This document shows positions 39,683 through 48,796 of a stretch of 64,000 nucleotides of DNA, one piece after another (within the stretch, counting starts at the first letter, position 1; the number at the start of each line of letters is the position of its first letter). Under the pieces are notes generated by a model. That model was given only the letters and a program-made list of their open reading frames with translations, ran no database searches and was not told the DNA's origin. The stretch spans positions 1,878,001 through 1,942,000 of the forward strand of contig NZ_LT906480.1 in the NCBI RefSeq assembly GCF_900186865.1, read 5' to 3'. A program made the translations under genes and the position numbers. This stretch comes from Stenotrophomonas maltophilia. GTDB lineage: Bacteria; Pseudomonadota; Gammaproteobacteria; Xanthomonadales; Xanthomonadaceae.

Positions 39683-40948
39683 CTATTGCTTGAAGGGCGG
39701 CGCATCGATGTGCTTCTTCGCCTGAACGAGTACCAGGCACTCCACTTTTGCCCGGGTCACCGCGTTGTAGAGCAATCGCCGCTTTTGTTCACTGTCTCCT
39801 GGCGTTGCAGCAGGCCAAAGAACCACAACATGGTCGAATTCTCTGTTTTTTGCCCTGTGCACGGACATCGCCTTGTAACCGAAGTCCGAAGAGCGCTGGA
39901 ACCTGACGCGGCTTGCACAAATCTGTTTAACGGCGGCTGAGAGCATCTCTCGAGAGATAGCTACGTCACGCTTGGTCCGAATCAAGCGGTCCACCCAGTT
40001 GGCAAACTCATCATAGAGACCTTGATTGCCTGTCGCTCTCACGGCCTCCAAAGCCTCGGCTGGGGTAGCAACAGCGGGAGCCACTATCCGAGCCAAGAGT
40101 GCTTCCACGACCTTTTCCTCGGCCTGTTCCCAATCGACTCGGTAGGGCCCATTGCCCTGCTTGGTGGCTTTGGTGGCAGACGTCATCACAGTCTCTTCTG
40201 CGAAGGCCTTCACTACAGGGGATATAACTGCCAAGGACTTCTCCCTTACCTTCCATGCGATCTGGTTACTCAAGAAGGTAGACGCCAGTGCAGCGTTCGC
40301 TGTCGCTCTGACAGAGAACCGGGGGCCGATGGGGAGATCCAAGCCAGACCTGAGTGCAGCGGCGGCGTTGAGCAATGAATCCACGTTTGTGCGCATCGTC
40401 CGCTCCAGCTTTACGTGGTCTTCTTGGGTTTGGAGCCAGCCCCATGCCGGATTCGGTCGAAGGTCACCGTCCAGGCACTGGAACTCATCGGCAGCAATGA
40501 GCGTTGTCAGTTCCGATGCGAGGTGACGGACGACATCTAGGCGGTTTGCAGAGAGATCCTGAGCCTCGTCAATGATCAAGATGGGATATGAGGCCTTCAC
40601 CCAGAGCACGACGCGGCGGTGGTTGAGAAGGGCTGCGGCTACCCGGCACGTCTCTTCGTATTCGGATTCACGCGGCTCACCGTAGTGCTCCTGGGTAGCC
40701 AGCGACTGCCAGCGTCGAACAAGCCGGGCGGCGAAGCTGTCTAGTGTGGCGCATTCGTAACGACGTTCAATTCCCGGAACCCGGGCAAGTCGATCATCTA
40801 AGCGTCGCCTAGCGCCGTGCATGAAGGTCAGCGCTAAAACCTTACTTCCGATCTCCAAAGGCGTCTCGGCAATGACCTCTGCAAGCTTCTGCATCAGCTG
40901 GTATGTCTTTCCACTGCCCGCCCCGCCGGAAAAGACGGTAACGGTCAT
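39683..40948 (-). CDS. UvrD-like helicase, GajB-like
   Basis: A 421-aa superfamily 1 helicase. Walker A FSGGAGSGKTYQLMQK at residues 7-15, motif II ILIIDEAQDLSANRLD, a motif-III-like IAADEFQCLDG, and C-terminal motifs (YKAMSVHRAKNREFDHVVVL; RRLLYNAVTRAKVECLVLV). It is shorter than UvrD (about 720 aa) and close in size to GajB of Gabija anti-phage systems. Its ATG overlaps the stop of the OLD-type gene by 4 bp, the usual GajA-GajB (class 2 OLD) gene order. In Gabija, GajB senses or processes DNA and works with the GajA nuclease; function here is inferred from order and domains. Confidence 0.85.
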   Translation of the reverse strand: MTVTVFSGGAGSGKTYQLMQKLAEVIAETPLEIGSKVLALTFMHGARRRLDDRLARVPGIERRYECATLDSFAARLVRRWQSLATQEHYGEPRESEYEETCRVAAALLNHRRVVLWVKASYPILIIDEAQDLSANRLDVVRHLASELTTLIAADEFQCLDGDLRPNPAWGWLQTQEDHVKLERTMRTNVDSLLNAAAALRSGLDLPIGPRFSVRATANAALASTFLSNQIAWKVREKSLAVISPVVKAFAEETVMTSATKATKQGNGPYRVDWEQAEEKVVEALLARIVAPAVATPAEALEAVRATGNQGLYDEFANWVDRLIRTKRDVAISREMLSAAVKQICASRVRFQRSSDFGYKAMSVHRAKNREFDHVVVLWPAATPGDSEQKRRLLYNAVTRAKVECLVLVQAKKHIDAPPFKQ

Positions 40949-42729
40949 GGCTGGAAGACCCAGATGTTCTCGGCCCTGCTAAAGCGGGCGCTCTCCAGAT
41001 CGGCGCAGGCCAACGCCATGCCTTGGAATAGCTCCGACGCTCGCCCTCTACATGCCTCGTTGCTGACGATGGCATCCGCGATAGACTCGTAGAGCACCAA
41101 GTCGCACTTCTTCGTTTTTGCATGCGCTACGACCATGGGCACATCGGCATCCGCCAACGTCGGAGTATCCCTCGTTACTACCGCAATCGCAGCTGGGTCA
41201 GCAGAGAAGATCCAAGACAGGACATCTTCCAGCATCTGACCATCGGACCACCTGATGATAGAGCCGGGACGAGCCCCCGCCTGAGCAAGTTCCGCGGAGT
41301 ATCGGAAGCCTTCTCCGTCGCCGTCCACAAGGCAGCAAACGCACGGATGCAACCGCTGAAGGTCGGTCCAAGTCTCAACAACCTTGGCATCTTCGGTTGG
41401 AACTAGGCCGACCTCCAACCCGAATGAGTGAGCATGCTCGCCTGCCCAGCCTTGTCTAAGCATGAGTGGCTTGAGAAGTGTCTGTAGCAACAGGTGATCT
41501 GAACGGCCCTCGGGGACCAGCACAAACGAGTGCATGAGGGCGTTAATGACCTCAGTCCGGTTGTGCTGATAGAACTTGCGTCGCCAGTTAGCCGTTTGAC
41601 CATCAAGATTTTTCTCCAAGAAAGGCTTGGCGGTCAAAATCCCACCAGTGTTTCTAAGCAGCAAGACGGAGGTGGGATCAGCCATCGCGGCAATGGTTGG
41701 AGAGTGGGTGGTGACAAATGTCTGTGAGGACAGTGCTTGGACTCTCAGCACAATCTGCTGCTGAGTTGCCGGAGGCAGATGAAGCTCTGGCTCTTCCAAG
41801 GCCATGGTGAAGCCTTCGCCGCCTTTAGCACGCAGTCTTCCAAGCTCAAGGAGGAGGAACAGCCCCTGCAATGAAATCAAACCGTTTCCTTGGCGGGCGG
41901 CGGGCACACTAGGTCCGTTCGGCACAGCGTAGTGGGCCGCCACGGCATCCAATACCGAGCGGCTGTCCGTGGAAGTGACACGAAGCCTCAGCTTAGGCGA
42001 GCCTGCAATACAGCGCGCGACCTCATCGTTCACGCTGTTAACTAGGGGCGCAATCTGCCTGTCGTCCTCAATGGCTGTTTCAGGCGATCGCAGCTGGTCC
42101 CGCTGGGCAATGATAGCGCCGGCTGGCTGCGCGGCTGCGGCATGGAGGGTCCTGCGAAAGAGCTCGCTGCCCCACGACAGCACTCGATCCCAGGTCCGAC
42201 TTGCTCTAACCAGGAAGAACCCAAAATGCTGTATGAGCCGATGGGGAACCGCTACCGGCGAGTCCTCATCGAAAGGGTCGACTGCGCCATCGTGGTCGTG
42301 GAAGTAGCGCACGACCTCCACTGTGAGTGACAGCCGGTCAAAATAGGCTTGAACTGCAATCTGGCAGCAGAGTTGTTTAGCGGTCTCTGTCGGCAACGGG
42401 TGAATCTTGCCGGTCGCCTCGTCCAACCACTTCGGGACAGCGCGTCCATCTCTGAACCATTCGGAGTGCTGATTGGGGTCATTGCCTTCAAAGCCCGTGA
42501 TAGTCGCAATCAGCTTGATGCGGTCATCCGGCAGTGGATCCGACCCAAAGAAGTCGTGCTCCGTGAGGTCCCGTATCAGACGATCCCTACCAAGGATCAG
42601 GGTGAGGGCCTCGATAACAGTGGTTTTGCCGGTGTTGTTGCTCCCAACTAGCACCACGTGTTTGCTGAAGCGCAAGTAGCCCTCACTCACGCCACGGAAG
42701 TTATGGATGGCAAGATCTGCAACTCGCAT
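40945..42729 (-). CDS. OLD-family ATPase-TOPRIM nuclease, GajA-like
   Basis: A 594-aa protein. The ABC-type ATPase domain starts MRVADLAIHNFRGVSEGYL with Walker A VGSNNTGKTT (G29-T37). The late signature/Walker B region is FTMALEEPELHLPPATQQQI with THSPTIAA. The TOPRIM nuclease domain follows: FVLVPEGRSDHLLLQTLL (catalytic Glu) and CCLVDGDGEGFRYS (metal-binding Asp-x-Asp). This is the GajA/OLD layout. It overlaps the UvrD-like gene by 4 bp and follows the HEPN/zinc-ribbon gene after 61 bp. Predicted to cut DNA when nucleotide pools fall during phage infection, as shown for Gabija; this is transfer from the family. Confidence 0.88.
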   Translation of the reverse strand: MRVADLAIHNFRGVSEGYLRFSKHVVLVGSNNTGKTTVIEALTLILGRDRLIRDLTEHDFFGSDPLPDDRIKLIATITGFEGNDPNQHSEWFRDGRAVPKWLDEATGKIHPLPTETAKQLCCQIAVQAYFDRLSLTVEVVRYFHDHDGAVDPFDEDSPVAVPHRLIQHFGFFLVRASRTWDRVLSWGSELFRRTLHAAAAQPAGAIIAQRDQLRSPETAIEDDRQIAPLVNSVNDEVARCIAGSPKLRLRVTSTDSRSVLDAVAAHYAVPNGPSVPAARQGNGLISLQGLFLLLELGRLRAKGGEGFTMALEEPELHLPPATQQQIVLRVQALSSQTFVTTHSPTIAAMADPTSVLLLRNTGGILTAKPFLEKNLDGQTANWRRKFYQHNRTEVINALMHSFVLVPEGRSDHLLLQTLLKPLMLRQGWAGEHAHSFGLEVGLVPTEDAKVVETWTDLQRLHPCVCCLVDGDGEGFRYSAELAQAGARPGSIIRWSDGQMLEDVLSWIFSADPAAIAVVTRDTPTLADADVPMVVAHAKTKKCDLVLYESIADAIVSNEACRGRASELFQGMALACADLESARFSRAENIWVFQP

Positions 42730-42790
42730 GATTTCCCTATGCGTTGGCGGACGAGGACCTCCTCGAGAACCACAAATGTCCTACGGCTTT

Positions 42791-43747
42791 CTACCGGTCT
42801 CGCTCCCTCTCTGCGACATAGCGGTGATATGAACAGATTGTTTCGCCATACTCGTCTAGGCCAAGTGGCTGTGAACAGACGGCGCATTCGATCGGCTCAA
42901 GCTCAAAGCCGCAGGCGAGGCACATCTCCTCCTCGTGAACATATGCCTCCTTGTTACATTCTGGACAGGTATCCAGGGGGTCAGGCCCGCCATCCTTTGC
43001 AGCCAGGAAGCTTGCGCCGGCAAAGAAGTTAGGAAGGATGCGACCAAGCCACTCCTGATTTGAGCTGCTATGACCGCAAGCTCGGCACGCCCACTGGGCC
43101 TCAAATGGGTTGGTGTTTTGGGCTTGAGTTTGCCTGACCAAATGGGAGCTGCACTCAGGGCACCCCTCGCGCTCAATAGCATCCGTCAGCGAGGTAGGCC
43201 CGTCGATTGGAGCGTAAGACGCCCTGCACTCTGCTCTGAGGCGGTCTTCGATCTCCTTCTCGGCTACTAGGAGGGCCCAGGAGTCGTCGTCTATCTCGTC
43301 CTGAGGGTCCACCCCTAGGTGCTTCGGCATGAACTGAGAGAGGAAAAGAAGACCGTCAGCGAAAGCGCCTCGGATCTGACCCACGTCATCAACGTGGTGG
43401 TGCTCGACCCGGTTCCTGACTCGTGTGATACGGTCTAAGAGCTTTCCATCTGCTTCAATGCCGAGCGATTTAAAGCGGGAAATGATCTCAGAGACGTCAA
43501 CTGTCGTCTTTCCAGACCCCTCAAAGATGACTTTCCCATTGTCATCCAGCGACGGGCTGATTTGCTTCCAAATCAAGATCTCGTCTTCGGGCGACAGGCG
43601 GCGAAGCTTCTCTTTACACAGGAGGAGAATGCCGGCGGTCAGGTTTCGGACGGCTGAAGACAGTCGGGGTGGGGACCCTTCGTTGAAATCCTCCACGCCA
43701 ACCTGTATCGCGTTGAGCGCGTTACGGTATATCGGATGCTCCGGCAT
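42791..43747 (-). CDS. HEPN-like protein with C-terminal zinc ribbons, in operon with OLD/UvrD
   Basis: A 318-aa protein, first gene of the OLD-UvrD operon. The N-terminal 150 residues are helical and end with RVRNRVEHHHVDD; R111-N-R-V-E-H116 fits the Rx4H active site of HEPN ribonucleases, including the polar residue after Arg. The C-terminal half has cysteine pairs of zinc ribbons: C196/C199 with C221/C224, C261/C264 with C276/C279, then C288/C291 with C305/H308. Such ribbons bind nucleic acid or protein. This gene is not part of standard two-gene Gabija. It may be a second effector or a sensor. The HEPN call is from the motif only. Confidence 0.75.
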   Translation of the reverse strand: MPEHPIYRNALNAIQVGVEDFNEGSPPRLSSAVRNLTAGILLLCKEKLRRLSPEDEILIWKQISPSLDDNGKVIFEGSGKTTVDVSEIISRFKSLGIEADGKLLDRITRVRNRVEHHHVDDVGQIRGAFADGLLFLSQFMPKHLGVDPQDEIDDDSWALLVAEKEIEDRLRAECRASYAPIDGPTSLTDAIEREGCPECSSHLVRQTQAQNTNPFEAQWACRACGHSSSNQEWLGRILPNFFAGASFLAAKDGGPDPLDTCPECNKEAYVHEEEMCLACGFELEPIECAVCSQPLGLDEYGETICSYHRYVAERERDR

Positions 43748-44482
43748 GACCCATCCCCTTTTGGTTTATTGAAGGATAGAACGTCTTGGGCTCGGAAGGC
43801 GAGGCTTCCAACCGCTTCTTTGGATGAATCGGTAGGGTAATGGACTGGATCCTTGGGTGAGGTCAACACTATTGAAATTCTGTGGAACTTACGTTCGACT
43901 GCTGACAGTATGGCTGGTGGCCAAGAATGCTCTCATGAGAGAGCGCTCTGGCGGGGACGCCAGCCCCGTTAATAGAGAAATGGGTTATGAGTCTTGTCTC
44001 ATTTGCATGCAGTTCTGCCTTGGCCCTGACTACACTCAATCGCTCAACGCAGAGATCAAACAGCTAGAAGAAGGAGCCGGTCGAGAAGCGCGGCAGGGAA
44101 CGACGTCCCCCCTGGATGAGTGAACTTTGCTCCTGAGTAGCCCATGTTGCAAGTCGCCAGAAGTCGAAGCTCTCCTCCGACTTGAGCCTGCCTGGAGTAC
44201 GTTCGGAACCCGACGCTGTCGACTATTTGATCAGGAGTTCACTGGGCTCTTTGCCCTTCTGCACCAGCGCAGCCAGCCACCTCGGTTGTCGGCCACGTTC
44301 TGGTCAGGCTGTCCTGCAGAAACGCGAGAGGAGCTGCCCAGTGAAACTCCCTTGTGGCGCGTCACTTGGTGGTCCCCCGCACTCTCGGTCACTGGCCAAA
44401 AACAAGAGTCCTAAGGTTCCTAGATGCGTTTCCAGTATGGCCGGCTGAAGTCGGGTTTCAATGGTCGTGCTGTCATTCGATC
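43748..44482. other. Intergenic, 735 bp, with hns-type remnant
   Basis: Holds the promoter region of the minus-strand HEPN-OLD-UvrD operon at its left end and a broken H-NS-type gene end (44223-44302). Open frames on the plus strand (for example at 43857-44123) lack ribosome sites and protein-like composition. Otherwise I see nothing convincing. Confidence 0.5.
44223..44302 (-). pseudogene. Remnant of an H-NS-type gene (C-terminal end only)
   Basis: On the minus strand this encodes GRQPRWLAALVQKGKEPSEL then LIK and a TAG stop, matching GRQPRWLASLIQKGKEPSEF-LIK at the end of the intact H-NS-like gene at 57492-57836. Upstream of this the similarity breaks: the TWSGRG part is shortened and out of frame and the rest is missing. 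It is therefore the tail of a second, deleted copy, probably left by recombination or an insertion-deletion event within the island. Confidence 0.75.
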
Positions 44483-44788
44483 TTAAGGAGGGCCGATGTT
44501 GCTTGTTCCGTGGAATCCATCGCGTTCACCGATCACCGAGACGTGGTTCCTACGATAGGCATCTTCCGTATCGCTGAACGCGGATGTCTCGATTTTCGGC
44601 AGTGTCACTTCCGCCTCGGCGGCTGTTTCGTTGTATGGACGTGAAGCGGGCAGCGCCTGCGTGAGTCTTAGCACCTTCGCCGTTTTAGTTCGTTCGGATT
44701 CTGCGTCTCGCCTGAAGGCGTAGACCAGAGCCGCAACAACGACCACGGTGAGAGCCGCGATGAGAGCGTAGGTGGTGATGGGCGACAC
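44483..44788 (-). CDS. Small membrane-anchored protein (paralogue of 44981-45280)
   Basis: A 101-aa protein from a GTG start with a GGAG 7 bp upstream. One N-terminal membrane helix (TYALIAALTVVVVAALVYAF) is followed by RRDAESERTKTAKVLRLTQA and a soluble tail with LPAS, DTEDAYRRNHVS and GERDGFHGTSNIGPP. The same order of motifs occurs in the next gene upstream (AFKRDA, LPAS, EDPYGNHLS, GEPHGYWG, GP), so the two are diverged tandem copies. Function unknown; topology suggests a cytoplasmic tail. Confidence 0.7.
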   Translation of the reverse strand: MSPITTYALIAALTVVVVAALVYAFRRDAESERTKTAKVLRLTQALPASRPYNETAAEAEVTLPKIETSAFSDTEDAYRRNHVSVIGERDGFHGTSNIGPP

Positions 44789-44980
44789 GGCGTTCTCCGG
44801 ATTTCTTCTGGAATGTTCTCATGCATCAGTCAGGTGCAAAGTTGCGCTCAACCGAACCTCCTATTGCTGGACTAGGTCAGTTTGTTGGCCGCGTTCGGAG
44901 GATGGGGGGAGGAAAGACGGCCGTGAGGAAAAAATGGCGGCCACTAGCCGCCGTTTTGCATCTTGGCAGTCGAAGTTCGC

Positions 44981-45280
44981 TCAGCCCGGGCCGACACGGT
45001 TCCGGCCCCAGTAGCCATGCGGCTCACCGCTGGTCGACAGATGGTTCCCGTAGGGATCCTCGTCCTGCAGCAAGAAGCTGTTGTCGATCTTTTTAACGGT
45101 GTCGTCGACCTCATCGAGCGAAGCCCGATGGGACGGGGAGGCGGGGAGGCCGGCCTTCAGGTGCTCGATCTTGGAGGCGTTGCGACTGCGGATCAGTGCA
45201 TCGCGCTTGAAGGCGAAGATGACGCCAGAGACCGCCGCTGCAGCCAGGCCATACAGGAGGTAGTCAAGTTGGATGGTCAT
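44981..45280 (-). CDS. Small membrane-anchored protein (paralogue of 44483-44788)
   Basis: A 99-aa protein starting MTIQLDYLLYGLAAAAVSGV with one membrane helix ending AFKRDA. The tail contains SKIEHLKAGLPASPSHRASL, DEVDDTVKKIDNS and EDPYGNHLSTSGEPHGYWG, a motif order shared with the neighbour at 44483-44788. The ATG at 45280 is used since it begins the hydrophobic helix and is preceded by GGAGCCGGGC. The two genes are separated by 192 bp. They lie between the HEPN-OLD-UvrD operon and the large helicase, all on the minus strand. Confidence 0.72.
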   Translation of the reverse strand: MTIQLDYLLYGLAAAAVSGVIFAFKRDALIRSRNASKIEHLKAGLPASPSHRASLDEVDDTVKKIDNSFLLQDEDPYGNHLSTSGEPHGYWGRNRVGPG

Positions 45281-45362
45281 GCCCGGCTCCTTGCTTATGT
45301 GGCCATCATCCCACAGCCTTTGAGTTCCACAAGTTGCACGCAACCTCTTCCACATGGGTTCC

Positions 45363-48300
45363 TTAGATGCGGTGCCAAGAGGATGTGGGGTCTAGGGCTA
45401 CCAGATAGTGGCGTCCGTGCAGCTTTTCGATCGAAGTCAGAAAGTGGTGGCGCAGAACGGAGTCCCCTGCGAGCTGACCATGGATTGCGGACAGGAATGC
45501 GTCCCGATCCTCCCTCAGCCCATCAAACGACCGCTGAATCGCGGCATCAATGTCTTCGTCTGGATGCTGCTGGCTGCGCGAGAACGTCGGCAGTGGGGTT
45601 TCCACCCACGACTGCGCCTCTTCGGGCTCGTGGCGGTTTGCATCCAGTGCTTCGGACAGCGATTCGTAGGCTTCCTTGAAGCGAGGGTCTTTCAGTTTTT
45701 CTTCCAACGAGATTGCGGATCGCGCCAACTCCAATGCACTTTCTATCGTGCTTCTTTCAGCGAAGATTCGGTGCTTCAAGTCGGACGTCGCGCTTTGCAC
45801 AGCGCTGGCGCGGGAAACATTGCGATTGATCTCCGCCAGCCCATTGTTGAAGGATTCGAGCAAGGAGAAGAGTGTCCGACTGGGAGGTGTAGGCTGGGGA
45901 ACGGAGGCAGAGCGGACCGGCTGGCTCGGGTGCACCGCCGACGCGCGTTTCGGGAGCGACGGTGGGGTGGCGAGCGGAGAGGGGTCTACACCGCGTCGCC
46001 TCGGCTTGTAGCTGCAAACGGGGAAATTGGAACAGGAGCGAAACTCCCCATAAGGGCCGGTGCGCAGCACCAGCACGCCTTGCTTGCATGCCGGACACGC
46101 TTCTTCCTTGACGGCTTCGCCATCGGTGTCAGTGATCCCCAATATCCCGTCTTCCACCAACTCCCGAAGGAACATCGAGCGTTGACCACGGGCGGTGAAC
46201 ATCGCCACGGTGCGCCGGGCCCGGGTCAGGGCCACGTAGAAGAGCCGGCGCTCTTCGCCCAGCGGGAAGGTGTCTCCTTCGGGCATGGCAAGGGCCAACA
46301 CCGGATCGTCGGTGCGGGTGTTAGGAAAGCTGCGCCGACGCGGGGCGCTGATCATTTCCGGGAGGATGACGTAGTCCGCTTCGCTGCCTTTCGAGCGGTG
46401 GATGGTCAGAAAGGAAACCTCCACCCAGCGGTTGAACCGGCTTTGCCTCATCGGCACATACTGCCGATCGGCGTTGTAGCGGCCCAAGACATAAACCGAC
46501 ACCTTGCCGTTGCGCCCCGGCGGGATCGTGCCATCGCGCACCCCCTCGGCCAAGTTCACCACGAAGCGGTCGATTGCATCGGCCAGCTGGTCCTTGGTGT
46601 CCACCTGGAACGCTTGGAGCACTGGGCCATGGGCAGGGGTGGCCGAATGCACGCGCTTGGCGATCTGCCCCAGGTTCTTGGAGACAAATGCACTGGAGAC
46701 GTCGCACAGCGCCTGGGGGCATCGGAACGTTTGCTCCAGCTTGAGCACTTGGCCGTGACCAAACCACTGGCGAAAGCCGGTCATCACCGACACGTCCGCG
46801 CCGGCAAAGCGGTTGATTGACTGCCAATCGTCGCCCACAGCGAAGAGGAAGCGGCCCTTGCCTTGGACCAGTGCACGGCACAACCGGGCCCGGGCGCGCG
46901 AGGCGTCTTGGAACTCGTCGGCCATCACCAGGTCGTAAGGCGATTCCACGCGCCCGCCTTCCAAATGGCTGGCGGCGAGGTTGAGCATGTCCTCAAAGTC
47001 GATGCCATCCTCTGCTGCCAGGGCTTCGTCCCACGCCGCCATCACCGGAACGGCGATGTCCAGGAACATCTGGTAGCGCAGCTTGAAGGTGTCGGCGGGC
47101 ATCGCGTCCAACCGCTGATGCAGATCCGATGCGCTCAAGCCGTTGCTCTTGGCGTGGCTCATAAACGTGCGCACCAGCCCAACGAGCTCGACCGATGCCA
47201 TGGGCTGCTGGCCTTCCTTGGGAATCTCCCGGTCAGGGTTGGGATCGAGCACCAACCCCCGGTCGGTCAGTTCGCGCTCCAGCCGATCGAAGTCGTCGCC
47301 GTGGCGCAACCCGTGGCTGGTGGTTTCAAACAGCTCGGTGCCTTTCTCCGCGTGAAGCTGTCGCTTCCAGATCACCCCATCCATGTAGCCTTCGAAGTGC
47401 GCTGGTGGCACGCCATTGGCGTCGAGCGCGAAGTGCTCGTGGAACAGGTTCAAGTCGGGGTAGTAGAAATCGGGCTTGTATTGCCGGTGCGTTTCGTCGG
47501 CGGTGCGGTGGGGGTAGGGGGCCTCGTAGCGGTAGTCGACTCCGTTTAAGAAGAGCAGGTTGGCGATCATCACCTCTTCCACGCTCTTCACCCGCTCGCC
47601 GCGGTTGGTGACCAGCGCGCCCTTGCCTTGGGCGTCCCATACGTCGGACGGCTCCGGTGCACCAAACGCTGGAAGGTCCTTGCCAAAGACGAAGCGGAAC
47701 AGGTCCCACTGGCGGCGGAACGTGGGCGACTGGTCTTTGAGCTGGTCCACGAGGTCGGTGAGCTTTCGCACGCCACCAGCCGCGTCGGTGGCCCAATCGG
47801 GAACGTCGGGCTTTTCCCTGGTGGCCTTGCCGATGAGGCGCAAACCAAGCGCGTGGAAGGTGGACGCCTCCACGGTTACGTCCCCCATGCCCAAGCGCTC
47901 AAACGCCAAGACCGCGCGCTTCTTGAGCTCTTCGGCGGCGTCCGTGTTGAACGCCAGCAGGACGATTCGCTTGGGATCCACGAACCCGCGGTGGATGGCG
48001 TAGGCCGCCTTGGCCACCATGGTCGAAGTCTTGCCCGAGCCGGCCGAGGCCACCACCTGCACACGGTTGTCGAAGCACACCACGGCCCTTGCCTGTTCCG
48101 GGGTGAGCGGTCTGCTCTCCACCCGGTCCAGCAAGTCTTTGCAGGCCACCAATTCGCGGTCCACGTGGGCAGCGTTGAGCGCGGCCCATGCAGGGCGGTG
48201 GTCGGCTTCCCACGCTGCCAGCGAGCGCTCGATCGCCTGGGCAGCCGGTCCCAATCGAACCGCCACGCCCGGCTTTTTTAGGCGCGATCGAAGACCGGCC

Positions 48301-48755
48301 GCATCCATCTTGGGGCGGGCAGCGAGGACGTCCTCCTGCTGCTCGTGGGTGAACCAGCGGCGCTGCTCCAAACAGCCCCGCTCCTGGTCTGCCTTGTGGT
48401 CCAGCCACACGTCTATCGAGCGCTGCTGGCCCTTGAGGAACGCCACGTCCTCGCGCAGGCGTTTCTCTGTCAATGCCACGTTCAACGCTTGAACCAAGGC
48501 GGCGCCCTGGACGTTGGGCAGCCCGTCGGCCCTTACTTCCCGGCCCTGCCCAGGATGGAACGTGATGTCGGTCCAGAAGGTGCCGGTGTTGACGCGGTAA
48601 GTGGCCTCGTCCTCGACGTTGACCCGGTGGGTGCGTCCGTCCAGCGCCAAGGCGAGCTCCAAGCCCTCAAGGCGCAAACGCCAATCCGATGATCCCGTTA
48701 CGTGTCGGCCCGCCCACGACGGGGTCCATTCCTTCGCCATCCTTTTGCTGTCCAT
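45363..48755 (-). CDS. Large UvrD/Rep-like helicase with nuclease-like insert and zinc ribbon
   Basis: A 1,130-aa protein. The N-terminal 190 residues resemble the DNA-binding front of helicase IV-type proteins. Walker A is VVASAGSGKTSTM (about residue 238), motif II is VMADEFQDASRARA (about 611), and late motifs are FLTIHRSKGSEADYVILPEM and RRLFYVALTRARRTVAMFT. Between them an insert has YKPDFYYPDLNLFHEHFALD (about 425) with a later Lys, fitting a PD-(D/E)xK nuclease fold. After the helicase, CPACKQGVLVLR...CSNFPVCSY (885-915) is a topoisomerase-type zinc ribbon, followed by a long unknown tail. An alternative ATG lies at 48740. It is next to an HNH gene. Confidence 0.85.
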   Translation of the reverse strand: MDSKRMAKEWTPSWAGRHVTGSSDWRLRLEGLELALALDGRTHRVNVEDEATYRVNTGTFWTDITFHPGQGREVRADGLPNVQGAALVQALNVALTEKRLREDVAFLKGQQRSIDVWLDHKADQERGCLEQRRWFTHEQQEDVLAARPKMDAAGLRSRLKKPGVAVRLGPAAQAIERSLAAWEADHRPAWAALNAAHVDRELVACKDLLDRVESRPLTPEQARAVVCFDNRVQVVASAGSGKTSTMVAKAAYAIHRGFVDPKRIVLLAFNTDAAEELKKRAVLAFERLGMGDVTVEASTFHALGLRLIGKATREKPDVPDWATDAAGGVRKLTDLVDQLKDQSPTFRRQWDLFRFVFGKDLPAFGAPEPSDVWDAQGKGALVTNRGERVKSVEEVMIANLLFLNGVDYRYEAPYPHRTADETHRQYKPDFYYPDLNLFHEHFALDANGVPPAHFEGYMDGVIWKRQLHAEKGTELFETTSHGLRHGDDFDRLERELTDRGLVLDPNPDREIPKEGQQPMASVELVGLVRTFMSHAKSNGLSASDLHQRLDAMPADTFKLRYQMFLDIAVPVMAAWDEALAAEDGIDFEDMLNLAASHLEGGRVESPYDLVMADEFQDASRARARLCRALVQGKGRFLFAVGDDWQSINRFAGADVSVMTGFRQWFGHGQVLKLEQTFRCPQALCDVSSAFVSKNLGQIAKRVHSATPAHGPVLQAFQVDTKDQLADAIDRFVVNLAEGVRDGTIPPGRNGKVSVYVLGRYNADRQYVPMRQSRFNRWVEVSFLTIHRSKGSEADYVILPEMISAPRRRSFPNTRTDDPVLALAMPEGDTFPLGEERRLFYVALTRARRTVAMFTARGQRSMFLRELVEDGILGITDTDGEAVKEEACPACKQGVLVLRTGPYGEFRSCSNFPVCSYKPRRRGVDPSPLATPPSLPKRASAVHPSQPVRSASVPQPTPPSRTLFSLLESFNNGLAEINRNVSRASAVQSATSDLKHRIFAERSTIESALELARSAISLEEKLKDPRFKEAYESLSEALDANRHEPEEAQSWVETPLPTFSRSQQHPDEDIDAAIQRSFDGLREDRDAFLSAIHGQLAGDSVLRHHFLTSIEKLHGRHYLVALDPTSSWHRI

Positions 48756-48796
48756 GCCCCGCGATCATCCAACGCCAAAGTGAGAAGCCGATCACG

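Noticed and set aside
43857-44123. 88-codon plus-strand frame between the HEPN operon and the hns remnant
   Set aside because: No ribosome site, mixed composition, no neighbour on its strand; likely non-coding.
45363-48755. Large helicase as the helicase partner of the OLD-type nuclease
   Set aside because: The OLD-type gene already overlaps its own UvrD-like helicase, and two membrane-protein genes and a long spacer lie between it and the large helicase.
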